12,664 bases of DNA from Frankiaceae bacterium. GTDB lineage: Bacteria > Actinomycetota > Actinomycetes > JADGOU01. Where the stretch lies: assembly GCA_017882835.1 (NCBI GenBank), contig JADGOU010000054.1, positions 1 to 12,664 on the forward strand, written 5' to 3'. The translations under genes were made by a program, and so were the position numbers. Positions 6,035 to 12,664 of this stretch are shown here, piece after piece. A model generated the notes under the pieces. The model searched no databases. It was given only the letters and a program-made list of their open reading frames with translations, and was not told where the DNA came from. Positions within the stretch are counted from its first letter, which is position 1, and each line of letters opens with the position of its first letter.

Positions 6035-7222
6035 GTGCGCCCCGTCCTGAAGCCGGCGCTGCGCCGCCTGTGGCGAGACCGCGGCACGCTCCAGCTCGGC
6101 GTCGACCCGCGGATCGCGGTACTTCTCTCTGGCCTGGACACCGCGACCGTCGAGTTGCTGGACTGCCTCGACGGCACCCGGGACCTGTCTGCGGTGCTGA
6201 CCTCGGCGGCGAACATGGGCGTCGAGCCCGAGCGCGCCCAGCGGCTGCTGGACCTGCTGCTGGCCGCCGGCGCCCTCGATGACGCGGCCGTCGATGTCCG
6301 GCCCTTGGCCGGGCTGGGGGCCGGTGAGCGCGACCGGCTCTCCCCCGACCTGGCCGCCCTGTCCCTGTCCGTCACCGAACCCGGTGGGAGTGTCGCGGTG
6401 TTGGCGGCCCGGCGCCGCGCCGTCGTCGAGATCGTCGGGGCTGGGCGAGTGGGAGCACCGCTCGGCGCGCACCTGGCCGCGGCCGGCGTGGGGCACGTGG
6501 CCGTCAACGACGACGCGGCCTCCACGATGGCCGACGTCGCGGTCGGAGGCGTGACCGCGGCCGACGCCGGAGCGCCCCGAAGCCAGGCGGCCCGCACGGC
6601 GATCCGGCGCGCCTCGACGGCCACGGTGGCCGACCCCCTGCCGATGGGTTCGCGGCCGCACCTGGTGGTGCTCGCACCCGTCGGACTACCGTCACTCACC
6701 GCAACCGCAGCGCTAGTCGACCAGGGCATCGCGCACCTCCTCGTCCACGTCAGCGAGACCGTCGGCGTGCTGGGGCCGTTGGTGCTGCCCGGGAGCACGT
6801 CGTGCGTGACCTGCGCGGACCTGCACCGGACGGCTCGCGACCCCGGCTGGCCGCTGCTGCGCGCCCAGCTCAGCTCCCCCGGCCCATACGGCACCGAGGC
6901 TGTGGACGGCACGCTCGCCGCCGCAGCGGCGGCGCATGCCGCGTTGCAGGCGCTCGACTTCCTCGACGCCCTGCTCCGGCGTTCGCAGCCCTGGACAGTG
7001 CCCGCCACCGCCGACGGGACGCTCGAGCTGGCTCGCAGCGACTGGCGGTGGCGCCGACACTCCTGGCCCCCGCACCCACAATGCCGGTGCCGACAGGCGC
7101 GCTGGCTCAACGGCGCGGATGACATCATTCCTGGCGGTGAACGCCCCCGTGGCGAGCCAGCCGGCAGCCAGCCCACCGCGGACGACGCCGGTGGCTATGC
7201 CGCCTGGGCCGACCATTCGTGA
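6035..7222 (+). CDS. ThiF/E1-like, TOMM cyclodehydratase-partner family protein
   Basis: A 395-residue protein that I place in the family annotated as TOMM precursor leader-peptide-binding / ThiF-like proteins. These are relatives of E1 adenylyltransferases that, in thiazole/oxazole RiPP pathways, bind the leader peptide and assist a YcaO enzyme. The N-terminus (RPVLKPALRRLWRDRGTLQL) and the following ~85 residues match the peptide-binding wHTH-like part. VEIVGAGRVGAPL (GxGxxG at 135-140) is a Rossmann nucleotide-binding turn, with acidic D159/D160 after the next strand. CVTC (257-260) and CRC (350-352) supply the four cysteines of the usual structural zinc site. The tail beyond ~365 is low complexity. 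The GTG at 6035 has AAGGAGG at 6018-6024. No YcaO, dehydrogenase or precursor peptide is visible, so a classical TOMM role is doubtful. The next gene, an ABC1 kinase 67 bp downstream on the same strand, is the likely functional partner. Confidence 0.8.
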   Translation: MRPVLKPALRRLWRDRGTLQLGVDPRIAVLLSGLDTATVELLDCLDGTRDLSAVLTSAANMGVEPERAQRLLDLLLAAGALDDAAVDVRPLAGLGAGERDRLSPDLAALSLSVTEPGGSVAVLAARRRAVVEIVGAGRVGAPLGAHLAAAGVGHVAVNDDAASTMADVAVGGVTAADAGAPRSQAARTAIRRASTATVADPLPMGSRPHLVVLAPVGLPSLTATAALVDQGIAHLLVHVSETVGVLGPLVLPGSTSCVTCADLHRTARDPGWPLLRAQLSSPGPYGTEAVDGTLAAAAAAHAALQALDFLDALLRRSQPWTVPATADGTLELARSDWRWRRHSWPPHPQCRCRQARWLNGADDIIPGGERPRGEPAGSQPTADDAGGYAAWADHS

Positions 7223-7289
7223 TCACCGGGAGGCCGACAGCGGGAGCCCGCATTCGGCGCATCGGGCAGTCGTCGGCCAGAATGGTCCG

Positions 7290-8762
7290 GTGAGCGATAT
7301 CCCGAGGCGCACCGTGGCCCGCACCGCCAAGCTGGCCTCGCTGCCCCTCGGGATGGCCGGTCGGGCGACAATGGGCGTGGGCAAGCGCATCGGTGGCAAG
7401 CCGGCGGAGATGGTCGCCACCGAGCTGCAGCAGCGGACCGCTGAGCAGGTGTTCCAAGTGCTCGGGCAGCTCAAGGGCGGCGCCATGAAGTTTGGCCAGG
7501 CCCTCAGCGTGTTCGAGGCCGCCCTGCCCGAGGAGGTGGCCGCGCCCTATCGGGCGGCGCTGACCAAGCTGCAGGAGGCCGCGCCGCCGATGCCGGCCAC
7601 TGCCGTCCACCGCGTCCTCGCTACCGAACTGGGACCAGGCTGGCGCGCCCTGTTCCGGGAGTTCAACGACCTGCCGGCGGCAGCGGCGAGCATTGGCCAG
7701 GTGCACCGGGCGGTGTGGACCGACGGCACGCCGGTCGCGGTCAAGGTGCAGTACCCCGGGGCCGGTCCGGCGTTGATGTCCGACCTGAACCAGCTGGGCC
7801 GACTCGCACGGATCTTTGGGGCCGTCGTGCCCGGGTTGGACGTCAAGCCGCTGATCGCGGAGCTGAAGGTCCGGGTCGCCGAGGAACTCGACTACCTGCT
7901 CGAGGCGGAGTCGCAGCGGGCATTCGCCGCGGCGTACGACGGTGATCCCGACATCTGCGTTCCCCAGGTCCTCGACGGAGCCGAGAGCATCCTGGTGACC
8001 GAATGGATCGACGGCATTCCGCTGTCACAGGTTATCCGGGACGGCTCGCCGGAGGACCGCAACCGGGCCGGTCTGCTGCTGGTCAAGTTCCTCTACTCCT
8101 GTCCCGGCCGGGTTGGGTTGCTGCACGCGGACCCGCATCCGGGGAACTTCCGGCTGCTTGCCGACGGCCGGCTGGGCGTCATCGACTTCGGCGCCGTGAA
8201 CCGGCTGCCGGACGGCGTACCGGACTCGATCGGTCGGCTGGCCCGGTTGGCGCTGGACGGCGACGCCCGCGCCGTGCTGGAGGGCCTGCGAGCCGAGGGT
8301 TTCGTCAAGCCTGGCGTCGTCGTCGACCCAGCCGGCGTGCTGGACTACATCTCCCCGCTGCTCGCGCCGCTGCGGACCGACACGTTCCACTTCAGCCGGC
8401 CGTGGCTGCGGTCTGAGGCCGTCCGGCTGGGCGACCCTCGCTCCGAGCTCGCGGCACTTGGCCGCCAGCTCAACCTGCCCCCGTCGTACCTGCTCATTCA
8501 TCGAGTAACACTCGGTGGCGTCGGCGTGCTGTGTCAGCTCGGTAGCGAGGGGCCGTTTCGGGCCGAGGTGGAGCGCCACCTGCCCGGCTTCGCCGAGCCG
8601 GGCACGGGAGCGGCGGCAGCCGCGGCGGCGGCCAACGTGCACCGGCCGGGCAGCCGGCTGCGCGCACCGACGCCGGAGCAGACCACGGTGGTTGAACCGG
8701 GACTCGACGACGAAGATCCCTCAGAGATCGCGCCGGGGCGTCGCCGCAAGACCGCGAAGTAG
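7290..8762 (+). CDS. ABC1/UbiB (AarF) family atypical protein kinase-like ATPase
   Basis: A 490-residue member of the ABC1/ADCK/UbiB atypical kinase family, whose characterised members act as ATPases in quinone/isoprenoid lipid metabolism. All family hallmarks are visible: the KxGQ motif K67-F-G-Q70, the alanine-rich loop AAASIGQVHRA (131-141) replacing the usual glycine-rich loop, VAVKVQ with catalytic K152, the catalytic loop HADPHPGN (279-286) and DFG (299-301). The GTG at 7290 gives MSDIPRRTVARTAKL, the expected N-terminus. Upstream codons in the same frame overlap the ThiF-like gene. There are no strong membrane helices. The tail after ~435 is an Ala-rich linker and a charged, Arg/Lys-ending segment. 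Actinomycetes lack ubiquinone, so a menaquinone or other prenyl-lipid role, or one tied to the upstream ThiF-like protein, is inference. Confidence 0.92.
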   Translation: MSDIPRRTVARTAKLASLPLGMAGRATMGVGKRIGGKPAEMVATELQQRTAEQVFQVLGQLKGGAMKFGQALSVFEAALPEEVAAPYRAALTKLQEAAPPMPATAVHRVLATELGPGWRALFREFNDLPAAAASIGQVHRAVWTDGTPVAVKVQYPGAGPALMSDLNQLGRLARIFGAVVPGLDVKPLIAELKVRVAEELDYLLEAESQRAFAAAYDGDPDICVPQVLDGAESILVTEWIDGIPLSQVIRDGSPEDRNRAGLLLVKFLYSCPGRVGLLHADPHPGNFRLLADGRLGVIDFGAVNRLPDGVPDSIGRLARLALDGDARAVLEGLRAEGFVKPGVVVDPAGVLDYISPLLAPLRTDTFHFSRPWLRSEAVRLGDPRSELAALGRQLNLPPSYLLIHRVTLGGVGVLCQLGSEGPFRAEVERHLPGFAEPGTGAAAAAAAANVHRPGSRLRAPTPEQTTVVEPGLDDEDPSEIAPGRRRKTAK

Positions 8763-8824
8763 CCGACCAGCGATCGACGACGACGGTGGGTTCGCCGACA
8801 CCAAGCTTCGACCGCAGGCGGCGG

Positions 8825-8983
8825 CTACCACCAGGCCTCGTCGAGCCGGCCTTCGATGGCGCGTAGGCGCACCCGGACACAGCTTTCGCACAACCACTGG
8901 ACGCCCCGCTCGCTGGTGGTCGAGCTCCACGACAGCGGGGGCTCCGGCACACTGGTACCGCACGAAGAGCAGGTGGCCGCCAC
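8825..8983 (-). CDS. Small four-cysteine zinc-ribbon protein (52 aa)
   Basis: A short minus-strand gene encoding MAATCSSCGTSVPEPPLSW, then QWLCESCVR, and ending AIEGRLDEAWW. Two CxxC pairs (C5/C8 and C32/C35) spaced by 23 residues predict a single zinc knuckle. The C-terminal half (CVRVRLRAIEGRLDEAWW) is amphipathic and helical in character and ends in two tryptophans. I recognise this pattern from small uncharacterised actinobacterial proteins but know no function. The GTG at 8983 is the closest start before the first CxxC; the ribosome binding site is weak (CCAGGG nearby), so it may lack a leader. The same frame stays open far upstream, through ychF, but only this segment looks like protein. 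It faces the ABC1 kinase tail to tail and is head to head with ychF, 87 bp apart. Confidence 0.75.
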   Translation of the reverse strand: MAATCSSCGTSVPEPPLSWSSTTSERGVQWLCESCVRVRLRAIEGRLDEAWW

Positions 8984-9057
8984 GACCGCAACCCTGGCAT
9001 GTCGGCCCGGCGGGACGGGTAGGGCCCAGCCCAGCACGGGGACCGCGGCACGCCAAC

Positions 9058-9063
9058 TACCGT
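9058..9063 (+). promoter_or_regulatory. Putative -10 element for leaderless ychF transcript
   Basis: TACCGT fits the TANNNT actinobacterial -10 consensus and ends 7 nt before the ATG at 9071, which also lacks any Shine-Dalgarno. That geometry would place transcription initiation on the A of the start codon. No clear -35 is visible. Confidence 0.45.
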
Positions 9064-9070
9064 GGTCGGC

Positions 9071-10136
<1,066 letters not shown>

Positions 10137-10147
<11 letters not shown>

Positions 10148-10643
10148 CTGCCGCCGCAGTCGGCGTGGCCGGGTCCGCGTCGTCGTGTGGGTCGAGGTGG
10201 GTCAGCAGCACCCGGCAGATCTCTCCGAATTGGCGCACCTGCTCGCAGGTGAGCTGGTCGAACAGGTTGGCCCGGACATCCTCGACGTGCCCAGGGGCGG
10301 CCGCAGCCAGCACCGCGAACCCGGCGTCGGTGAGCACCGCGATGCTGCCCCGCCGGTCGCTGGGACAGCGCTCCCGACGTACCCAGCCGGCAGCCTCCAA
10401 CCGGGTGACGGCGTGCGACATCCGGCTTGGCGACGAGTGCGTCGCCGCGGCCAGCTCCGTCATCCGCCGCGCCCGCCCGGGCGCAGCGGACAGCATCACC
10501 AGGATCATGTAGTAGGCGTGCGGCATGCCGGCGTCGCGCTGCAGCTGCCGATCCAAGGCTTCATCGAGCCGCCGGGTCACCCCGAGGAACGCCAACCAGG
10601 TCTGCTGCTCCTCCTCGTCCAGCCACCGTGGTTCCCGGGTCAC
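10137..10643 (-). CDS. MarR-family transcriptional regulator
   Basis: A 168-residue winged-helix regulator expected to bind DNA as a dimer and to be released by a small phenolic, quinone-like or oxidant signal. The helix-turn-helix runs from MTELAAATHSSPSRMSHAV (61-79), with RLEAAGWVRRE as the end of the recognition region. The wing is CPSDRRGSIAVLTDAG (93-108). Helices at both ends (about 10-35 and 117-150) form the dimer interface. Cysteines lie at 93 (in the wing), 133 and 143; C93 could be redox-sensitive, but this is a guess. The GTG at 10643 is preceded by no Shine-Dalgarno but by TAGACT six bases upstream, consistent with a leaderless mRNA. It is divergent from the VOC gene, whose promoter carries a likely operator, and its last codons overlap ychF. 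Confidence 0.93.
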
Positions 10644-10649
10644 CCTCGA

Positions 10650-10655
10650 AGTCTA
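10650..10655 (-). promoter_or_regulatory. Putative -10 element of the MarR gene (leaderless)
   Basis: Read on the minus strand this is TAGACT, matching TANNNT, 6 nt before the GTG start at 10643. No good -35 was found at the expected distance, so the call rests on the hexamer, its spacing and the absence of a ribosome binding site. Confidence 0.4.
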
Positions 10656-10660
10656 GACGC

Positions 10661-10689
10661 TTGCGTACTCAAATACTTGCTGCTATCGT
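10661..10689 (+). promoter_or_regulatory. Promoter of the VOC-YceI genes
   Basis: TTGCGT (-35, 10661-10666) and TATCGT (-10, 10684-10689) are separated by exactly 17 bp, an excellent fit to actinobacterial housekeeping promoters. The start of transcription would fall near 10696, about 40 nt before the GTG of the VOC gene. It lies in the 92-bp divergent gap with the MarR gene. Confidence 0.65.
10670..10679. promoter_or_regulatory. Putative MarR operator between -35 and -10
   Basis: CAAATACTTG is a near palindrome (CAAnTAnTTG is exact) of the kind bound by MarR dimers. It sits inside the 17-bp spacer of the VOC promoter and within 30 bp of the MarR start, so a bound dimer would block RNA polymerase at the VOC promoter and possibly at its own. 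This is an inference from position and symmetry. Confidence 0.5.
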
Positions 10690-10735
10690 CGTCATAGTAG
10701 ATGAGAGTTCAATCATCGACTCGGAGGGGCTAGCC

Positions 10736-11251
10736 GTGCCAGTGACCCGCATGAACCACGCGGTCCTCTACGTCCGCCAGGTCTCCCGGACTGTCGCGTT
10801 CTACCGCGACGTACTGGACTTCCGGGTAGTGGCCGAAATGGCCGGTGGTCGGGCCGCGTTCCTGCAGGCCCCGGCGAGCACCAACGACCACGATCTGGGA
10901 CTGTTCGAGATCGGGGCGTCAGCCGGCGCATCGCAAGCCGGCCGTTCGACCGTTGGCCTCTACCACATCGCGTGGGAGGTAGACACCCTCAACGAGCTCG
11001 ATCGCATCGCCGGCACGCTGACAACAGCCGGTGCACTGGTCGGTGCTTCCGACCACGGGACGACCAAGTCGCTGTACGCCAAAGACCCGGACGGCATCGA
11101 GTTCGAGGTCTGCTGGCTGGTGCCGGCCAACCGGCTCACTCCAGAACTCGCCATGGTCGGCGTCGCGCCACTCGACATCGCCAGCGAGAAGCAACGCTAT
11201 GGCGGTACCACTCCGGGCGGAGTCGGCGTCTCCGTCCCCGCACCGGTCTAG
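10736..11251 (+). CDS. VOC-superfamily (glyoxalase/extradiol dioxygenase-like) protein
   Basis: A 171-residue vicinal-oxygen-chelate protein. H8 (MNHAVLYV), H77 (GLYHIAWEV) and E124 (DPDGIEFEV) are in the positions of the two-His/one-Glu metal site of type I extradiol dioxygenases. The protein contains the two beta-alpha-beta modules of one VOC domain, the first with AFYRDVLDFRVV. It is likely a cytoplasmic, metal-dependent catechol/hydroquinone-cleaving or related detoxifying enzyme; a glyoxalase or resistance-protein role is not excluded. Starts at 10736, 10742 and 10751 are all in frame. I choose the GTG at 10736 because GGAGGGG (10723-10729) is 6 nt upstream. The final ~35 residues extend past the VOC fold and look disordered. 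It is divergent from the MarR gene and precedes yceI. Confidence 0.88.
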   Translation: MPVTRMNHAVLYVRQVSRTVAFYRDVLDFRVVAEMAGGRAAFLQAPASTNDHDLGLFEIGASAGASQAGRSTVGLYHIAWEVDTLNELDRIAGTLTTAGALVGASDHGTTKSLYAKDPDGIEFEVCWLVPANRLTPELAMVGVAPLDIASEKQRYGGTTPGGVGVSVPAPV

Positions 11252-11307
11252 GCAGTCGGCACTGCTGCCACCCGCCTGGGCACGGCGCACCACACCCAGT
11301 CCGCACC

Positions 11308-11343
11308 GCACATCGCAACCACACTGCACATCGCAACCACAGG
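11308..11343 (+). repeat. 18-bp tandem repeat in the VOC-YceI gap
   Basis: GCACATCGCAACCACA occurs at 11308-11323 and again at 11326-11341, an 18-bp period with 16 identical bases. The second copy runs into the AGGGAG ribosome binding site of the YceI gene. It is a recent-looking duplication in the untranslated spacer that could alter mRNA structure or spacing. Confidence 0.8.
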
Positions 11344-11353
11344 GAGCCCCATC

Positions 11354-11938
11354 GTGACCATCTCTGACTTCGAGGCGTCGACCACCGCCATCCAGGACCT
11401 CACCGGTGACTACCAGCTCGACCCGGCCCACACTCGAATCGGCTTCGTCGCCCGGCACGCCATGGTGACGAAGGTCCGCGGCACCTTCAAGCAGTTCGAG
11501 GCCAAGGTGCATCTGGACGCTGCCAATCCGGCGCAGTCGAGTGCCGAGCTGACCATCCAGGTGGACAGCGTCGACACCGGCCAGGAGCAGCGCGACGCAC
11601 ACCTGCGCACCAACGACTTCTTCGACGCCCCGAACTACCCGGTGATGACCTTCACGAGCACGGGCGTCGAGCGGGTCGATGACACCACCTTCCGGCTCGC
11701 CGGTGACCTCACCATCAAAGGCGTCACCAAGGCGGTCACCGTGGAGTTCGAGTACATCGGCAGCGCCAAGGACCCCTTCGGCAACTCCCGCGCCGGCTTC
11801 GAGGGCAAGGCCACTGTCAACCGCAAGGACTGGGGCCTGAACTGGAACTCGGCGCTGGAGACCGGCGGGTTCCTGGTGAGCGATAAGATCGTTTTGGAGC
11901 TCGACGTCTCGGCCGTAACGCTGACGGCCACGCCCTAG
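11354..11938 (+). CDS. YceI-family lipocalin-like protein
   Basis: A 194-residue YceI-family protein with a lipocalin-like beta barrel that binds long isoprenoid or other amphipathic chains. Family blocks are plain: YQLDPAHTRIGFVARHAMV (20-38) with VRGTF, RDAHLRTNDFFDAPNYP (80-96), GDLTIKGVTKAV (117-128) and RKDWGLNWN (157-165). There is no signal peptide, so unlike the periplasmic E. coli member it should be cytoplasmic, as is common in actinomycetes. The GTG at 11354 has AGGGAG at 11341-11346. It lies 102 bp downstream of the VOC gene on the same strand and probably shares its MarR-controlled promoter, since I see no good promoter in the gap. A hairpin follows its stop. Confidence 0.94.
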   Translation: MTISDFEASTTAIQDLTGDYQLDPAHTRIGFVARHAMVTKVRGTFKQFEAKVHLDAANPAQSSAELTIQVDSVDTGQEQRDAHLRTNDFFDAPNYPVMTFTSTGVERVDDTTFRLAGDLTIKGVTKAVTVEFEYIGSAKDPFGNSRAGFEGKATVNRKDWGLNWNSALETGGFLVSDKIVLELDVSAVTLTATP

Positions 11939-11947
11939 GTCAAGATT

Positions 11948-11977
11948 CGCGGCGGCACCCAGGTAGGTGCCGCCGCG
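11948..11977. terminator. Bidirectional hairpin terminator between yceI and DUF4383 genes
   Basis: A perfect 12-bp GC-rich stem (11948-11959 pairing with 11966-11977) closes a 6-nt loop, CAGGTA. It begins 10 nt after the yceI stop and lies between two convergent genes. No T-run follows on the plus strand, as is common for actinobacterial hairpin terminators. Confidence 0.8.
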
Positions 11978-12007
11978 GCAACCTGCCGCCGCGCCCGTCC
12001 GGTCAGA

Positions 12008-12448
12008 TCAGATGCGGGTGCGGACAGTACCCCGACTGCCGGCCAAGCCGACTCCGAGCAGCAGTACGGCGCTGACGAAGTGCAGCCCGTTGTCCGCGGA
12101 GTTCAGCGCCAGGATGTTGGCCGAGCTGCTCAAGATGAACAGTCCGATGATGCCGACGACCAGGTAGATCCCGCCGACCAGAATGTTGACGTTGCGGGAC
12201 ATTGCCTCGCCGCGCGATGCGCCATAGACCAGCAGCGCACCCACCGCGAGGTGCACGATGTTGTGCAGCGGGTTGACCATAAAGATGCCGAGCAGCTTGC
12301 CGCCGTCGGTCGCGGCGAAGCCGTTGCTCTTGACGAAGAAACCGAGCAGGCCGACCAGCAGGTACACCACCCCGAAGACATAGCCCACCTGGCGGTTGAG
12401 GCCGTAGCCGGCAAATCCCGACCGTCCGGACGCTGCACTGCTGGTCAT
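12008..12448 (-). CDS. DUF4383 four-TM membrane protein
   Basis: A 146-residue integral membrane protein of the DUF4383 family, whose function is unknown. Four helices are apparent at about residues 21-39, 60-77, 86-107 and 119-136. The family signature is visible as NPLHNIVHLAVG (59-70) and, before the last helix, NSADNGLHF (116-124). Histidines within the helices (H62, H66, H123) are conserved family features and could bind a cofactor, but this is unproven. The ATG at 12448 has AAGGAGG (plus-strand 12454-12460) 5 nt upstream. It is transcribed toward yceI and ends at the shared hairpin. A short palindrome (12466-12480) lies directly upstream of the ribosome binding site. Confidence 0.94.
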   Translation of the reverse strand: MTSSAASGRSGFAGYGLNRQVGYVFGVVYLLVGLLGFFVKSNGFAATDGGKLLGIFMVNPLHNIVHLAVGALLVYGASRGEAMSRNVNILVGGIYLVVGIIGLFILSSSANILALNSADNGLHFVSAVLLLGVGLAGSRGTVRTRI

Positions 12449-12465
12449 CAGGGCCTCCTTTAACG

Positions 12466-12480
12466 GCGCACGGCGTGCGC
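12466..12480. promoter_or_regulatory. Palindrome GCGCAC-GGC-GTGCGC upstream of DUF4383 gene
   Basis: Six-base perfect inverted arms with a 3-nt centre lie 5 bp upstream of the DUF4383 ribosome binding site, in the 5' untranslated or promoter region. It may be an operator or an mRNA hairpin; nothing further can be said. Confidence 0.4.
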
Positions 12481-12541
12481 GGCTGATGACTGAGAATGCA
12501 TCAATCGTGATCGGAAGTGCCGGTGGCGCGCCAGGGCAGCA

Positions 12542-12566
12542 TGCACCGCCCGCATCCGACGGTGCA
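12542..12566. terminator. Possible terminator hairpin of the AT-hook gene
   Basis: TGCACCG (12542-12548) pairs perfectly with CGGTGCA (12560-12566) across an 11-nt loop. On the minus strand it begins 8 nt after the stop codon of the right-edge gene. The stem is short and there is no T-tract, so this is tentative. Confidence 0.4.
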
Positions 12567-12574
12567 GCAGCTCC

Positions 12575-12664
12575 TTACGCGGCCGCCTTTGGATGCTTGC
12601 GCGGTCGCCCCCGCGGGCGCTTGCGAGGTACGACGACACCGGCCACGACCAGTTCCCCGCCCCA
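12575..12664 (-). CDS. C-terminal fragment of an AT-hook protein (cut by window edge)
   Basis: The right edge, read on the minus strand, is open for 29 codons before TAA at 12575. The frame ends GVVVPRKRPRGRPRKHPK, then three alanines. RPRGRPRK is a textbook AT-hook: a GRP core flanked by basic residues that inserts into the minor groove of AT-rich DNA. The preceding residues (GELVVAGVVV) are hydrophobic and strand-like and give no family assignment. The start lies outside the window. It is probably a nucleoid-associated or DNA-modifying protein with a DNA-binding tail, but I do not recognise it. A short hairpin follows the stop. Confidence 0.6.
   Translation of the reverse strand, partial: WGGELVVAGVVVPRKRPRGRPRKHPKAAA

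Noticed and set aside
6035..7222. A complete thiazole/oxazole RiPP gene cluster
   Set aside because: Only the ThiF-like partner is present. No YcaO protein, flavin dehydrogenase or Cys/Ser/Thr-rich precursor peptide was found in the window.
6936..7289. Extended N-terminus for the ABC1 kinase
   Set aside because: The frame is open back to 6936, but that part overlaps the 3' end of the ThiF-like gene. The GTG at 7290 gives the family N-terminus.

Overview
The window looks like a chromosomal segment of a high-GC actinomycete (Actinomycetota). GC is very high throughout and GTG starts are frequent. The gene families are typical of that phylum: a DUF5679 protein, a DUF4383 membrane protein, a TOMM/ThiF-like protein next to an ABC1 kinase, and a MarR regulator with a characteristic wing. 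I see no insertion sequence, phage gene, tRNA, rRNA or CRISPR array, so this reads as core or near-core genome rather than a mobile island.

Layout. (1) 1-1429 (+): 3' part of a DEAD-box RNA helicase that enters from the left edge. (2) 1430-2005: a 576-bp non-coding stretch unusually rich in short repeats. (3) 2006-5869 (+): a probable operon with a large membrane sensor histidine kinase (6TM-GAF-PAS-HisKA-HATPase), a 50-residue DUF5679 zinc-ribbon protein starting 1 nt after it, and an MFS transporter whose C-terminal tail is a tandem Ser-Glu-Pro repeat. (4) 6035-8762 (+): a ThiF/cyclodehydratase-like protein followed by an ABC1/UbiB-type atypical kinase. (5) 8825-8983 (-): a 52-residue four-cysteine protein, convergent with the kinase and divergent from the next gene. 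(6) 9071-10147 (+): the universal ATPase/GTPase YchF (OLA1), probably on a leaderless transcript. (7) 10137-11938: a MarR regulator (-) divergent from a VOC/glyoxalase-like dioxygenase (+), followed by a YceI-family protein (+). A recognisable promoter with an internal palindrome lies between MarR and VOC. (8) 12008-12448 (-): a DUF4383 four-TM protein, convergent with yceI across a strong hairpin. (9) 12575-12664 (-): the C-terminal 29 residues of an unidentified AT-hook protein running off the right edge.

Functional reading. The MarR-VOC-YceI cluster looks like a small self-contained stress module: the regulator probably controls a metal-dependent ring-cleavage or detoxification enzyme and a lipid/isoprenoid-binding protein through the shared divergent promoter. 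The ThiF-like/ABC1 pair is the most intriguing two-gene unit. It combines a protein of the RiPP-cyclodehydratase partner type with an atypical kinase, and no RiPP precursor or YcaO enzyme is visible. The histidine kinase has no response regulator in view, and its downstream partners (DUF5679, MFS) suggest a transport or envelope output that is only inferred. Two small zinc-ribbon genes (4470-4622 and 8825-8983) and the AT-hook fragment (12575-12664) are easy to miss because of their length.
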